From Mikrocytos mackini (Eukaryota > Endomyxa > Ascetosporea > Mikrocytida > Mikrocytiidae), in assembly GCA_030180075.1 (NCBI GenBank), contig JASNJN010000210.1, forward strand, positions 1 through 39,379: a stretch of 39,379 bases of DNA, written 5' to 3'. Numbering within the stretch: position 1 is the stretch's first letter; the number at the start of each line of letters is the position of its first letter. This document shows positions 17,472-27,516 of the stretch, piece by piece. Position numbers and translations under genes: made by a program. Below the pieces are notes generated by a model. That model searched no databases, was not told where the DNA came from, and worked only from the letters and a program-made list of their open reading frames with translations.

Positions 17472-19538
17472 TCAACTAGTCATAAACATATATATATCCT
17501 CCAACATTTTTTTCATGCTATTTAAAACTTCGACCCCTTCAGCGGGAATGAATATTGTCCTGTTGGAACGATCTCCGTTATTGTTTCCATGTTCGTAAAA
17601 CATAAACTGTTCTTCTTTACTGGTTTTGTTTTCGTCCGAAACGACTTCAGTTGCTTCTTTCAACACACGTTCCTGCCCTTCTTTTAAATACTCTTTGTAC
17701 AAGTTGTTGATAATACTTAAACAACAGCCAACAAACAAAAAATTATCAGTATTGAACTTTAATATGTCTATTATTTGCATGATTCCTCCTTCCCAAACAA
17801 CCTTTTCAAAATTTGTACGTGAAGATCTTGTACAAACATTCAACAGATCCAATAACAACATCTTCACTTTGTTTGTAATTCGCGACTCAGGGAAATAATT
17901 TACATAATTTTTTGAGAAGAATAGTTCAAGGAAGAACAACAGAAAATTCACTATATCACATTCTGTTAAAACTTCTATTATATTTTCAGTTTCAGAGTTC
18001 CGAGTTACTCTAATTAAAAGCAATAGAATGCTATACAGAAGCTCCAAATTCAATTCACTTTCCTTTAACCGTTGTAGTGTGTATTTAATGCTATCCTTGA
18101 ACAACTCGAGCGTAGAAGGATTGTGAGGGCTGTCCTTAAAGTGAGTAAAATTCGAGTGGTCTACCATGAGGAGTTGTAGAATTAATATCATTTTATAAAT
18201 GTTGGTCAACTCATTCTCATAACAAGTCACCGATGTGAATTCTTCGCTGAATATTTCCATTCTATTTTGCTCTTTATAGTAGTTTATGTCTTCAAGAAGT
18301 AGCATAATAAACTCAACATCCAGTCCACAATTCGACCAGTACTCCTGAGCAGGTTCTTTCAAAAAGTTGAGCTCTATCAGGGGCATGAGGACACTGATCG
18401 CTGTTTCGAGCATTTTGTTCTTTGTCCAACACTTATGGTAGTTGTCGTCTACTTCTTTGGATAACGCAGTTTTAATCTTTTTTATTAACCTCTGATTTAC
18501 CACGGTTTTTGCTGCACACATATTGTTAGTACACATAGAAGTATACAAATGGAGAAGAGAACCCAAATATATCTCTACAGCATTGTTGTTTATGTTTTCC
18601 AGCTCGATGTATCCTGAAATTACCCTTGGAAGTTCGCCTTGAAGCCAAATGGTTATTTCATCGAAGAGACAGTTAGGTTCTTTTATAGGAAACCCTCTGC
18701 TGTGCTCGAAAATAGAGCTGAGTATATAACAGCAATATTGTTTAATGTGGATATTATTCTTGGTCCTTAATATGTTAAAGATAGAGAAGATATACTCTGG
18801 GTATTTGAAGAATTCGTAGCTATCTTTGATCCCTTTTTCTAATGTTAGCCATATACAGTTTAAGTACTGATAGATATTATCCTCGTAACATTCGTTTGCT
18901 TTCATAAGAGGTATCGAGTATAGGTGTGAAAATAATTGGTTGAGCAAGATTGACCTTGATAAGTTTGGTATAGTCAGGGGGTTCGTCTTTATCAAGGCTG
19001 ACAATGTCTTAAGTTTGGTTGCCACTAAATGGGAGTGCCCTGTGTTGTCGAACAAGTTTAGGTTGTGTATAAGCAACGTTAGAAGGGCCTGTTGTGTTGA
19101 ATTCTTTGACAAATTAACGTGGTCTTCCAATAACATTATAAGTTTGTGGTTTGACAGACCGTTACAGGCCAGACAAGAGTACATAGCGCATATTATGTTG
19201 AGAATGGATTCTGTGGGACAATTTGAAGTGTTTGATTGTAACAATTTTACCAGGTTCTTCATGTTAACACTTTCAACTAAAATAACTTTCGCCTCTATAA
19301 GTTTATCTGGGTGCTTCTTCGCTTCTTGATAATTAGACAAATTAGAATAACAAGTGTAATAAAGTTTCACTTTCCCAAGTGCATTTTCGATTAGGCTAGA
19401 GTTCTGTGTAGTGTTTCTCAAAGATATTTTTGAAAGTATTTTTTTTACTTCAGAGGAAAGAATCATGAAATTGTTGAACTGGGATTCTATAACATGTTCC
19501 TCATCATTAGAGGATTTGTTAGATTCTGATTCCTTCAT
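17472..19538 (-). CDS. Helical-repeat (ARM/HEAT-like) protein of unknown function
   Basis: A protein of 688 residues, Leu/Asn/Ile-rich and built of repeated amphipathic helices from about residue 20 to 620. Examples are ILNIICAMYSCLACNGL, LLLLIRVTRN and LLLDLLNVCTR. A short acidic N-terminus and a hydrophilic segment near residues 625-660 stand outside the repeats. There is no signal peptide or catalytic motif. ARM/HEAT scaffolds of this type serve in nuclear transport, vesicle tethering or RNA decay; I cannot choose between them. AAATTT at 19542-19547 lies 3 bases before the ATG, which supports this start. Confidence 0.75.
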   Translation of the reverse strand: MKESESNKSSNDEEHVIESQFNNFMILSSEVKKILSKISLRNTTQNSSLIENALGKVKLYYTCYSNLSNYQEAKKHPDKLIEAKVILVESVNMKNLVKLLQSNTSNCPTESILNIICAMYSCLACNGLSNHKLIMLLEDHVNLSKNSTQQALLTLLIHNLNLFDNTGHSHLVATKLKTLSALIKTNPLTIPNLSRSILLNQLFSHLYSIPLMKANECYEDNIYQYLNCIWLTLEKGIKDSYEFFKYPEYIFSIFNILRTKNNIHIKQYCCYILSSIFEHSRGFPIKEPNCLFDEITIWLQGELPRVISGYIELENINNNAVEIYLGSLLHLYTSMCTNNMCAAKTVVNQRLIKKIKTALSKEVDDNYHKCWTKNKMLETAISVLMPLIELNFLKEPAQEYWSNCGLDVEFIMLLLEDINYYKEQNRMEIFSEEFTSVTCYENELTNIYKMILILQLLMVDHSNFTHFKDSPHNPSTLELFKDSIKYTLQRLKESELNLELLYSILLLLIRVTRNSETENIIEVLTECDIVNFLLFFLELFFSKNYVNYFPESRITNKVKMLLLDLLNVCTRSSRTNFEKVVWEGGIMQIIDILKFNTDNFLFVGCCLSIINNLYKEYLKEGQERVLKEATEVVSDENKTSKEEQFMFYEHGNNNGDRSNRTIFIPAEGVEVLNSMKKMLEDIYMFMTS

Positions 19539-20612
19539 ATAAAATTTTCATAAAGTGCAAAATTCAAAATTCAACGTAATTCCTCTTATAAAACCTAATG
19601 AGCGATATACTACGTTTTAAGCATTTCTAACCTCAATACACACTGGATATTTTTTATGTACGTTTTTGTTTATGTCAATTTAAACTTAATTTAATGTAAA
19701 CATTGAATTTAAGATGATACAATACATTTTGTACATATTACTTTATTTTACATAGTTTGCCATCAATAGAAGATGTTGTTTTCGCTCTCACTCGCCGGTT
19801 CTTCTATTTTCAACATCTGCGGGACGATATTCCGCCTTCTGGTGAACTTTCTTCGATAGTATAGACCTACTTTGTACAGAAATGTGGTCACAACGATTCT
19901 TTAAGTGTAAATACAGAACGTTCACAGCTAAACTTATCCTGATATTTGACTTTATCTTTGCTATTTCTTCCTGCGTCTTGTTGTATGTGATGCTTATAAT
20001 GTCCAGGTGTATGAAGAGCAAGAGAAACGTCTTTTATTTGAAATACGAAGTAAAGGATCAGAACTGAGACAGGAAATATGTATAGTGGAGTGTCTGTTAG
20101 CGAAAGACCTTCAGACATTGTAGAATGGTAAAATTGAAAATTTTCTTTTTTTGAAAATGCTTGCTTAGTTTTACTACAGCTCGTCTACTTACTTGTAAAG
20201 TATTAAATACCGACGTTGGCGAATACTCCATTAATATGTATGAAGATATACCACATCGGCTCTAAAATGAACGTTTTTCGACAAGAGGATAGTGTTAAAT
20301 ACCAACACACAAGATCTAAGGAACGGTCGATGGCATGAAAAGATATAACAGACCTTGAAAGTTTTAGTTAAACAACTATGGGAGATAACCATAACAGATA
20401 GAGGACTCATTTGACCAGTTTCATCAAACTTCATTACAAACAGAACAAATACTTTACATTACACATAGTTTATTACATACTATAATAACTTCTTCTTGAT
20501 GAATAATTGGCACTGACTCATATTCTGAAACATCTGTTCCAAAATATAATACACCGACAAAATCGAAACACAAACACAAAACACCGGATTCCGAATTAAT
20601 ACAACATTAAAA
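19539..20612. other. 1.07-kb gap in the gene island
   Basis: This is the largest spacer among the core genes. Apart from the candidate small gene near 19.8-20.1 kb, I see no ORF with a start signal, no tRNA-like fold and no transposon end. It could hold a non-coding RNA, regulatory DNA or a decayed gene. Confidence 0.5.
19788..20118 (-). pseudogene. Candidate small membrane protein gene, possibly frameshifted
   Basis: ATG 20118 follows an AAATTTT-type signal about 20 bases upstream on this strand. The first frame (76 codons, to 19888) starts MSEGLSLTDTPLYIFPVSVL and has one hydrophobic stretch. A second frame, overlapping it and ending at 19788, gives a more protein-like continuation (TQEEIAKIKSNIRISLAVNV, later ending RRTGE). 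A single frameshift near 20030-20045 (an A/T run) would join them into one protein of about 110 residues. It may be a real gene with a sequencing or true frameshift, or chance. I do not recognise the product. Confidence 0.35.
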
Positions 20613-21869
20613 ATGAAAGTACAAAATGCCATGCTTCCAAAACAATATGTTATTTACATATTAACTATTAGTATGTACTTCGAAATCACAATTTGTGGAA
20701 ACAATGTCCATTATAATTCGCTGGTAGAAATAGACTTTCAACAACAAACCCTACTCAACACATTTTACTTCAAATTTGTTTTAAACAACAGAAAGGAAAT
20801 ATTTAATGATAAAAAGAGAAACTATAACTTAAACAAGGATCTTTCTATTCTTAACCATTTCATGGTGCGTATTTATTGCGACAACTTAAATATTTATGAC
20901 GACAAGACGTTCAAAAAGACCTTGTATAGTTTACATGATAATAAAATAGAAGCCGTTGCCTTTGATACACTTAATCTGCCAGTGTTTATCACATATAAAG
21001 TGATATACCGGAGTTCAGACACCAATAAAATAAAACAGACTATTATTGAAGCCCTACAAAAAATAAGAAAGATAGTCAGCATGATGTTTCGAATTGAAAA
21101 ACATATTCTGAAAGCCAATATTTCCTTTTTAGAGTTCATTCAACAAACAGAGAACTTTAATAACTTGATTAAAAGCGAACTTGAAATCTTTATAACCAAA
21201 TTGAATACTAACCAAAATAATAACAAAGAAAAGGGAGATAAAAAACCCTTGGAAATTTTCTCTTTGTACTTAAAAGAAAAACCAAAAGAACACAATCATT
21301 CTATTGTAAACTTTTTAATAGAACAATACAACATATTATTGGGATATATAAAGTCCATAAGAGAAAGAAGTGATGTATTTTTGAAACAAACAATAGGCTA
21401 TGTTAAAAAGTACCAAAACGACATCGATTTACTCGAACTAAGAAACTTCTCTTCTAAACCATTCTTTACAGACCCAACAGACGAGAAAGGGATGGAAATA
21501 TTAATAAATATTCTTTATGAAATCAACAAAACAATTGCCATTGATTTCGAAGAATTCGATGATTATATGATTAAATACAAAGAGAAGAGAGACGTTAACA
21601 TCTACAGAGCTTTACAGATATTCCATAAACTGAAGAGGACGATTTTAAATGCCATTTTGAAAAATTACTTTGTCTTTGTCGATGTTGTGTTCAATGGATT
21701 GTATAAAAGATATAGTAAAATACAAAATATACCAAAAGAACAAATAAAACGATTAAAAGATAATATAAAATCGAATGTATTCGATATAATACTGAATTTA
21801 AGCATATTGTTAAAATGTAAGGAAGTTTCTGAATTAATCAACGAAATGGAAAACCCAAATAAATATTAA
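20613..21869 (+). CDS. Putative secreted Lys/Asn-rich protein
   Basis: A protein of 418 residues. The N-terminus has a signal peptide-like hydrophobic segment (YVIYILTISMYFEITICG) after a short basic stretch. The rest is helical, rich in Lys, Asn and Ile, with no transmembrane segment and almost no Cys after the signal. I recognise no family. It lacks the AAATTT signal before its ATG, like the other signal-peptide gene at 10893. It ends 79 bases from the stop of the helicase gene, tail to tail. Confidence 0.75.
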   Translation: MKVQNAMLPKQYVIYILTISMYFEITICGNNVHYNSLVEIDFQQQTLLNTFYFKFVLNNRKEIFNDKKRNYNLNKDLSILNHFMVRIYCDNLNIYDDKTFKKTLYSLHDNKIEAVAFDTLNLPVFITYKVIYRSSDTNKIKQTIIEALQKIRKIVSMMFRIEKHILKANISFLEFIQQTENFNNLIKSELEIFITKLNTNQNNNKEKGDKKPLEIFSLYLKEKPKEHNHSIVNFLIEQYNILLGYIKSIRERSDVFLKQTIGYVKKYQNDIDLLELRNFSSKPFFTDPTDEKGMEILINILYEINKTIAIDFEEFDDYMIKYKEKRDVNIYRALQIFHKLKRTILNAILKNYFVFVDVVFNGLYKRYSKIQNIPKEQIKRLKDNIKSNVFDIILNLSILLKCKEVSELINEMENPNKY

Positions 21870-21948
21870 AATAACACAATCTGATAATTATATAATACAA
21901 CTCATAACTTGTAGGTTAGATTACAGTGCAAACATTACCTTAGTTATT

Positions 21949-24330
21949 CTAAAACTCGAATTCTTCTTGATCTTCAAGTTCTTTGAAAAGTTTCATTTTC
22001 TCCTCAACATCATTAAACTTAACTTTTTCTTTATTACTATTTTTATCAATCGCTTTTCTTTTATTGTTTGAAGATTTGTTGCCTGATTTCTTCTTCACAA
22101 AATTATTATTCCCAAATACCTTTTCTTTTTTATTAAACAAATCTGAACCTACATTTCTATCCATATTGATATCAATGTTGTTCTGTCTATCAAATTCAAG
22201 CTTTTTCTTCACTTCACTCGCTGTCACAAACACATTGCTAAATCCTTCGTTGATTTTAGGCCTTTCATTTTTAACAGTATTAATAATATCCACATCATTA
22301 ACAGTGAAAATTTCAAACTTTGGATTGAACCCCAATGGAAAACACTTTCCGTATTGTTTGTTGTATCTTAGTTCTTCTCTAATTTTAAATTTAATACTCC
22401 CCTTTTTCAACTCCCTCCCATTGCAAATTTCTTTTAGTTCGCTCTGTAGTCTGTCATACATGTTGCTCCTCTTTTCATTGTTTGTCTTTTCCTCGTGTGT
22501 CACAAGGGAAACAACACGCCCATCTCTCTTTCTTCCCGTACGCCCCCTACGCTGTACGAGTCTAGTAAAACTATTCACACTGTCAAAGTTCACAATTAAA
22601 TCTACCGCGCCGATATCAAGCCCTTCTTCGCCCACACAAGTAGACACCAAGACGTCAACATGGCCCTCTCTAAATTGATCAACAATCTCTTTCTGCTTTT
22701 TCTGTGTTTGTCCTTGGTCTGACATGCTCTGAGCAGCTTGCCCTACCAGTTTCTCGGTCTTAAGACCTGTTTTGTTTATCACGGCTACCAATTCATCAGC
22801 CGAAGAACGTAAAGAAGTAAACACTATAACACCCGTGTGCCCATGATTATCCTTTCCATCTTTGTTACTGTTCATTCTTTTATTTTCATTGAAATGTTCA
22901 CGTAGCAGTTCGAGAAGCTTATCCGTTTTTGGACTCCTTTTGTTTGTACACTCGCTCAACACTTGTGTGAGTCTTTGGAATGCGGGCTTGTTCTTCAACA
23001 GCATTTTGTTTTTCGACACCGAAGTCCCATAGTAGTTCTTATTTATGTTTTTAATGACGTCGTTTATTCCGTATGTTTCCAGTACATCTCGCAGAGTGAC
23101 AAGCGATATTCCTAAGCAAAAGTCTCCTATGGCGAATTTGGAATGTTTGTTCTTCTGATATGCGCTGAATAGAGTGAACTTTTTAAGTGTAGTCGCATCT
23201 TTGTGCCAAAACACCTTCTTGGATATGAGTCTATTCAACACCTCCTGCAGCAACTCCACTATCAGCTTGCGGGCTTCGCTGACTCGGATATCCTCATCGT
23301 TTCCTACGGTAAGTTCCTCTATATTTTTGTTGAACAGGTGTTTCTTTACATCATCTTCTGTCTTCACAGACAATTCACTTATTCTGAGTGCCTTGATTAA
23401 ATTCAGTGTGCTTTCTAGTCCATTTCCTGGTGTTGCAGTCAACCCAACAATGCGCATATTGGTGTTGTATTTATACACGAAGTTATTGAATATATTTTTA
23501 TAACAGTTGTTTGTTTCTTCTTCGTTTATATCTTCGATCACCGAATTTTCAAAACTGTTTTCTACTACCTTTTTATTATATACCTCTCCAGCATTGCCTG
23601 CCTTATGGGCTTCGTCTACAATGATAAGTGATATTTGTGTGATATCTACCGAGCGTCTATCTAGATCGTTTGATAGACAATGTGCAGTGGAAAATATGAA
23701 AAGTTTATTACAATCCCTCCATATCTTCTTTCTCTTGGCTATATTCGTTGTCCCTGTCAGAACAACTGACTTGTCTATGTCTATGTTTAGAAGACTAGTA
23801 ATCGCTGTTTGCTGTTGCGCTACCAACGGTCTAGTCGGGGCCAGAAACACGACCTTCGAATTAGGGAACCAACGGATGTAGTTTAGCATAGCCACACCGG
23901 CTATTAAAGTCTTCCCCAAACCTGTGGGAAGAACAACGAGCGTGTTTTTATTGATACAAGACTCGGAGAATCTCACCTGATAGTCTCTTTTCTCTACTGA
24001 AGAAGGATAGTGCCATTTATGGGATTTTAAAAAGTCAAGGCGTAGATAATGGGGTCGGTTGATGTTAAAGCTGTTAACTGATGATAAGCTGAGAGGTGCA
24101 AGTGAAACTATGTTTGTAGTGCGAATTTTTGTTCCATTTTGTTTTGTTTCTTTCGTTATGGGGCTGCCGAGAGAAGGTATGGCTTTATTTTCTCCTGGTT
24201 TTGGTTTTTTTATTATGTAGTCCGTTATTGAACAGGGTTTTGGTTTCCCAGTCGGAGATGATTTAGGAAGTGAATCCATATCGGCAATTGCATCTTCGAA
24301 GTCGTCTATGTTTATTTCTATGTCTTCCAT
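21949..24330 (-). CDS. MPH1: FANCM/Mph1-family DNA helicase
   Basis: A superfamily 2 DNA translocase of 793 residues that remodels replication forks and D-loops during repair. After a basic low-complexity N-terminus come the family signature RDYQ (Q-like motif, near 116-118), Walker A PTGLGKT (135-141), APTRPLVAQQ, the DEAH box (239-242) and GLTATPGN. The linker insert typical of FANCM/Hef helicases follows. The C-terminal lobe has VFTSLRSSADELV, VSTCVGEEGLDIGAVDL and QRRGRTGR. The tail is Lys/Asn-rich. The ERCC4-type nuclease domain of animal FANCM is absent, as in fungal Mph1. It is shorter than yeast Mph1 (about 990). AAATTT at 24350-24355 lies 19 bases before the ATG. Confidence 0.92.
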   Translation of the reverse strand: MEDIEINIDDFEDAIADMDSLPKSSPTGKPKPCSITDYIIKKPKPGENKAIPSLGSPITKETKQNGTKIRTTNIVSLAPLSLSSVNSFNINRPHYLRLDFLKSHKWHYPSSVEKRDYQVRFSESCINKNTLVVLPTGLGKTLIAGVAMLNYIRWFPNSKVVFLAPTRPLVAQQQTAITSLLNIDIDKSVVLTGTTNIAKRKKIWRDCNKLFIFSTAHCLSNDLDRRSVDITQISLIIVDEAHKAGNAGEVYNKKVVENSFENSVIEDINEEETNNCYKNIFNNFVYKYNTNMRIVGLTATPGNGLESTLNLIKALRISELSVKTEDDVKKHLFNKNIEELTVGNDEDIRVSEARKLIVELLQEVLNRLISKKVFWHKDATTLKKFTLFSAYQKNKHSKFAIGDFCLGISLVTLRDVLETYGINDVIKNINKNYYGTSVSKNKMLLKNKPAFQRLTQVLSECTNKRSPKTDKLLELLREHFNENKRMNSNKDGKDNHGHTGVIVFTSLRSSADELVAVINKTGLKTEKLVGQAAQSMSDQGQTQKKQKEIVDQFREGHVDVLVSTCVGEEGLDIGAVDLIVNFDSVNSFTRLVQRRGRTGRKRDGRVVSLVTHEEKTNNEKRSNMYDRLQSELKEICNGRELKKGSIKFKIREELRYNKQYGKCFPLGFNPKFEIFTVNDVDIINTVKNERPKINEGFSNVFVTASEVKKKLEFDRQNNIDINMDRNVGSDLFNKKEKVFGNNNFVKKKSGNKSSNNKRKAIDKNSNKEKVKFNDVEEKMKLFKELEDQEEFEF

Positions 24331-24736
24331 TTCTTCTTGATGGGTTTGGAAATTTACATTTTGAAAATAGGAAAATGCTCACGCACGCAAACAGGGAGCT
24401 TCAAATATTAAAATAAATAAGTTATTTGCTCTTCTAATTTGTAGGACAATATATGGAATAAATAGTTACAAATTTGAAGAATATTTTATGCAATCGGAAA
24501 ACCAATCCATCTTGTATCAAACATATTGACTTATTCTTAACCATTTTTATTTTATTGACTAAACTTAAATTCTTCTATATTATATTTTCACTTTCTCTTT
24601 TAAAATTAATAAACTTCTAAATCGAATATCAATTTTAATTTATTTATATTATACAATTAATTCATCAGTTTTATTTTGAGTATATTTAGAATCCTTAGTT
24701 AATTTAATATAAAACTTCCTTAATACGAACACTGTG
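24331..24736. other. AT-rich spacer, no gene seen
   Basis: 406 bp between the helicase start and the RING-gene stop. Only the start signal of the helicase gene is recognisable. Confidence 0.6.
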
Positions 24737-25933
24737 TCATAGATAGAACACCCGTATATCATTGTTGTCGTATACAGTCTTGCAAGTCGGGCACTTTCTG
24801 TTTCTGACTCTTAAGTTGCTTTTTAAACAGCCTTTGCAGAAGGTGTGTGAGCACTTAGCCAAAATAGAGTCTTTTTTGTTTTCATTACAAACACTGCATC
24901 TTATCGCCTGTTTATATAGGTTTAGTTCTTCTTGCATGTCCTGAGCATTGTGTGGTGTGCTACTGGCTTCTCTAGCCACAACCCCATTGACAAACTCTTC
25001 CATAGCGGAGATTATACTTTCGCTCCATTTTCCGTACCCCCATAATTTTGGCACATTTTCACTTGTTTGTTCTTTGGTTTTCTGTGTTCCATCAATAGAC
25101 TCGCCCTGTCTATGTCTGTACTTGAACAATTTAAGCATCCCTACCTCCTCGCACAGCTCTTCTATTTTGTCCAGAAGAACTCTGTTGTTTTCCTTTTCGG
25201 TGTTTAACATTTTTTCGTAGCTCTCCAACTCTTTTAACAAAATTTCGTCTCTGCTAAGCATATTAGAAGTTGTATTTTTGTCCTGCCTAGAACTAGGCAT
25301 TAAAATACTTCTCAGTGTATCAGTCATGCTTATCTTTTCGTGCATTTTAAAGTTGTCTTCTTTGAACACCTCCAAACTTTTGGTACTTTCATATAGCTTT
25401 TGAGTCAGTGTTGCTATCTTGTTTTCCAAGAATTTCACACATACTGGTAGGTTAACAGGATGTTTTAATTCATTTCTGAATTGTTCAATGGCTGTGTCTA
25501 TCGCTTTTTTTAATTGGGCTAGGTCGTTTTGCTGGGCTTCTAGAACACCTATATCGGCATTATTGGTAATCTTAGCTTTCTTAACCGGCGCATTTTGTGG
25601 CGATCCAGACACTTTTGGCTCAAGGCCGCCCTGGTCTAAAATGGTGGAAAGCAAAACGTGCAAATCGAGGTAAGCTATTTCATTGGATGGCTTTAAATAC
25701 CTTTTCAAACTCAACAAAACGTTCAAATCTGTAGAATCTCGAACTAAACTTTCGATATGCTCATTGTGAAAGTTTTCTAGTTCTTCCGAATTGTTCTCAG
25801 ACGACTCAAGGTACAAAACTATCCCCTTTATTAGATGTTGAAATTTTCCGATTTGTGTTTTAAGTTGTTTGTTTTCTGAGTATTGTAGTTTTAGGATATT
25901 TTCTATCGCTTTTTTGGATATTTCGGCGGACAT
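24737..25933 (-). CDS. BRE1: BRE1-like RING-finger E3 ubiquitin ligase
   Basis: A protein of 398 residues with a long coiled-coil body and a C-terminal C3HC4 RING finger in the last 53 residues. The RING runs from CSVCNENKKDSILAKCSHTF through CKGCLK to CPTCKTVYDNNDIRVFYL. A RING at the extreme C-terminus after coiled coil, ending in a ..DIRVFYL-type tail, is the layout of BRE1/RNF20. That ligase monoubiquitinates histone H2B during transcription, with Rad6. It is much shorter than yeast Bre1 (700 residues), in line with the compaction of microsporidian proteins. AAATTTTG at 25982-25989 lies about 48 bases before the ATG, which is farther than usual. Confidence 0.85.
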   Translation of the reverse strand: MSAEISKKAIENILKLQYSENKQLKTQIGKFQHLIKGIVLYLESSENNSEELENFHNEHIESLVRDSTDLNVLLSLKRYLKPSNEIAYLDLHVLLSTILDQGGLEPKVSGSPQNAPVKKAKITNNADIGVLEAQQNDLAQLKKAIDTAIEQFRNELKHPVNLPVCVKFLENKIATLTQKLYESTKSLEVFKEDNFKMHEKISMTDTLRSILMPSSRQDKNTTSNMLSRDEILLKELESYEKMLNTEKENNRVLLDKIEELCEEVGMLKLFKYRHRQGESIDGTQKTKEQTSENVPKLWGYGKWSESIISAMEEFVNGVVAREASSTPHNAQDMQEELNLYKQAIRCSVCNENKKDSILAKCSHTFCKGCLKSNLRVRNRKCPTCKTVYDNNDIRVFYL

Positions 25934-26256
25934 TGGCGAGGCTGTGGCTTAGTGTGATGAATGGCGTTGTTGAAGAATTTAAAATTTTGAAAATAAAAAA
26001 TGGATTATATACCTGAGAGCCGGCTGGGTATTTTTTATGTTACCATACTCCAGTTTCTTTTATTTCCTGTCCCTGGTTTAAACCGATTTTCAGGTAAGCG
26101 ATAAGTGTTCAAAATTGCAAAATTGGGCCTGTATCGTCTATTAAGTAAGTATTTTATTGTGTTACGTGCAAGTAGACATATGTGGTCATAGGACAGCTAT
26201 CCCGTATCGAGATTTCTTTTAGTTTTCTCGTCATACTTGTGTTAAATTTTTACAAA
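25934..26256. promoter_or_regulatory. Divergent spacer with two AAATTT signals
   Basis: A 323-bp spacer between BRE1 (-) and the surface-protein gene (+). AAATTT occurs at 25982-25987 toward BRE1 and at 26244-26249, 7 bases before the ATG at 26257. No other feature was recognised. Confidence 0.55.
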
Positions 26257-27003
26257 ATGAGAAAATTTACATTCTTCTCTATCTTTCTTCTACTCCTTCT
26301 TAACAGTGTGTATACGGACACATGTGATAAATACATACTTGGAAAGACATTCCAACTTTCATTTACATTAACAGACATTTTCCAGCGAACATTGGATTTC
26401 AAGTTCTTCCCTGTGGCCAGACAGATTATTGGAATAGACATCCTATTATATATGGGTAGTAATAGTGAAGTAGATGTACAGGGCACTATCAGTTACAACT
26501 CAGCCGTCGACAACGTGTTTATCGGGCACAAATCGTTAATGATCAGACCAGCTGATCCATTCTTGTCTTACAAGTCTTCTGAAGACAGCTTAAAGCCGGA
26601 ACTGTGTGATATAAGACTCATAAGTACCTCCAAAATTATGAATCGCTTGCACAAAGAAATGGATTATTTTTCTATGGGCTTGTACAATGCTCTTTACTAT
26701 GTTAACGATGATGCATTCCAACCTATCTTGAACTCTGAGGTTGAGTTCTCTCTTTCTTTTAGCAAACCAAAAGATGGAGCAGAAATAAAGGGCGAAATAA
26801 AGATGAAACATAATAAAACGTCTTTTGAAAAAGAAGAACTTGTGGTTGGAAAGTTCGGGACGTTAGAAGATAAAGATAAGAGTATAGAAGGAAAGATGCC
26901 AAGTGTGAAATCAAGTAACAGTGTTTCGTTGATGATGTCTATATTAATATTCACAATATCAGTTGTGTCAACGATGATAGTGATTTTTATATCAAAGAAG
27001 TAG
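26257..27003 (+). CDS. Putative membrane-anchored surface protein
   Basis: A protein of 248 residues. I chose ATG 26257 over the upstream ATG at 26182 because AAATTT at 26244-26249 lies just before it and a clean signal peptide follows (MRKFTFFSIFLLLLLNSVYT). The mature part has two Cys (DTCDKY, ELCDIR). A single transmembrane helix lies near the C-terminus (MMSILIFTISVVSTMIVIFI) with a short basic tail SKK. This predicts a type I surface or secretory-pathway protein. There are few possible N-glycosylation sites, and I recognise no domain. It is the last core gene before the right-hand mobile DNA. Confidence 0.82.
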   Translation: MRKFTFFSIFLLLLLNSVYTDTCDKYILGKTFQLSFTLTDIFQRTLDFKFFPVARQIIGIDILLYMGSNSEVDVQGTISYNSAVDNVFIGHKSLMIRPADPFLSYKSSEDSLKPELCDIRLISTSKIMNRLHKEMDYFSMGLYNALYYVNDDAFQPILNSEVEFSLSFSKPKDGAEIKGEIKMKHNKTSFEKEELVVGKFGTLEDKDKSIEGKMPSVKSSNSVSLMMSILIFTISVVSTMIVIFISKK

Positions 27004-27516
27004 TATAATTAAGTAATTGTGAAACAGTAAACATGATGTTACAAAAGAATAAATATAAAGACTTTAAATTTCATGGTAAGTTTATGCTCAGTTTAAGATA
27101 AACTAGAAATAATCATAATTTGTTGAGTGGTGTATAGATACAACGAAATAAAATAATCAAAAGTTCGAAAATATTTTAGTTTATAAACTAGATGTAATTA
27201 AAATTATAAAGAGCGAAGCGTAGGCAAGCCTATATAAATATATAGCATTATGAAACAGATATTATTAACTGAAAATTTTTATTGTATCGATAATAGAAAA
27301 AATCCCCACTAAAAAGGATATTCATTATATTCTATCACGCTTATAGAATTTATGTATTGTTATTTTATTCAGATAAATTTTATTCAAAATTTTCAGTTAA
27401 ATTTAGTTTAGTATAAATTTGGGTTTATGTGGTGAAGAACAGATTTTCAATTAATAAAAACTCTGTTTTACAAAGTTTTTTGATAAACATATCACTTTAT
27501 GTAGATATCATTTTCA
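27004..27516. other. AT-rich spacer; possible 3' edge of the Helitron
   Basis: No ORF. A short GC-rich motif at 27210-27231 (GAGCGAAGCGTAGGCAAGCC) stands out, and CTAG at 27188-27191 follows it on the minus strand. Helitrons end in a hairpin then CTRR, so this could be the 3' end of the element to the right, but the hairpin is poor. Confidence 0.3.

Noticed and set aside
21983-22678. Long plus-strand ORF (231 codons) opposite the helicase gene
   Set aside because: A Ser/Leu/Phe-rich shadow of the Lys/Asn-rich helicase tail.
26182-26256. Longer N-terminus for the surface protein
   Set aside because: The extension crosses the start signal at 26244 and would bury the signal peptide.
27210-27231. 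GAGCGAAGCGTAGGCAAGCC as a bacterial-type repeat
   Set aside because: A single copy with no bacterial genes nearby; could be a Helitron terminus at most.
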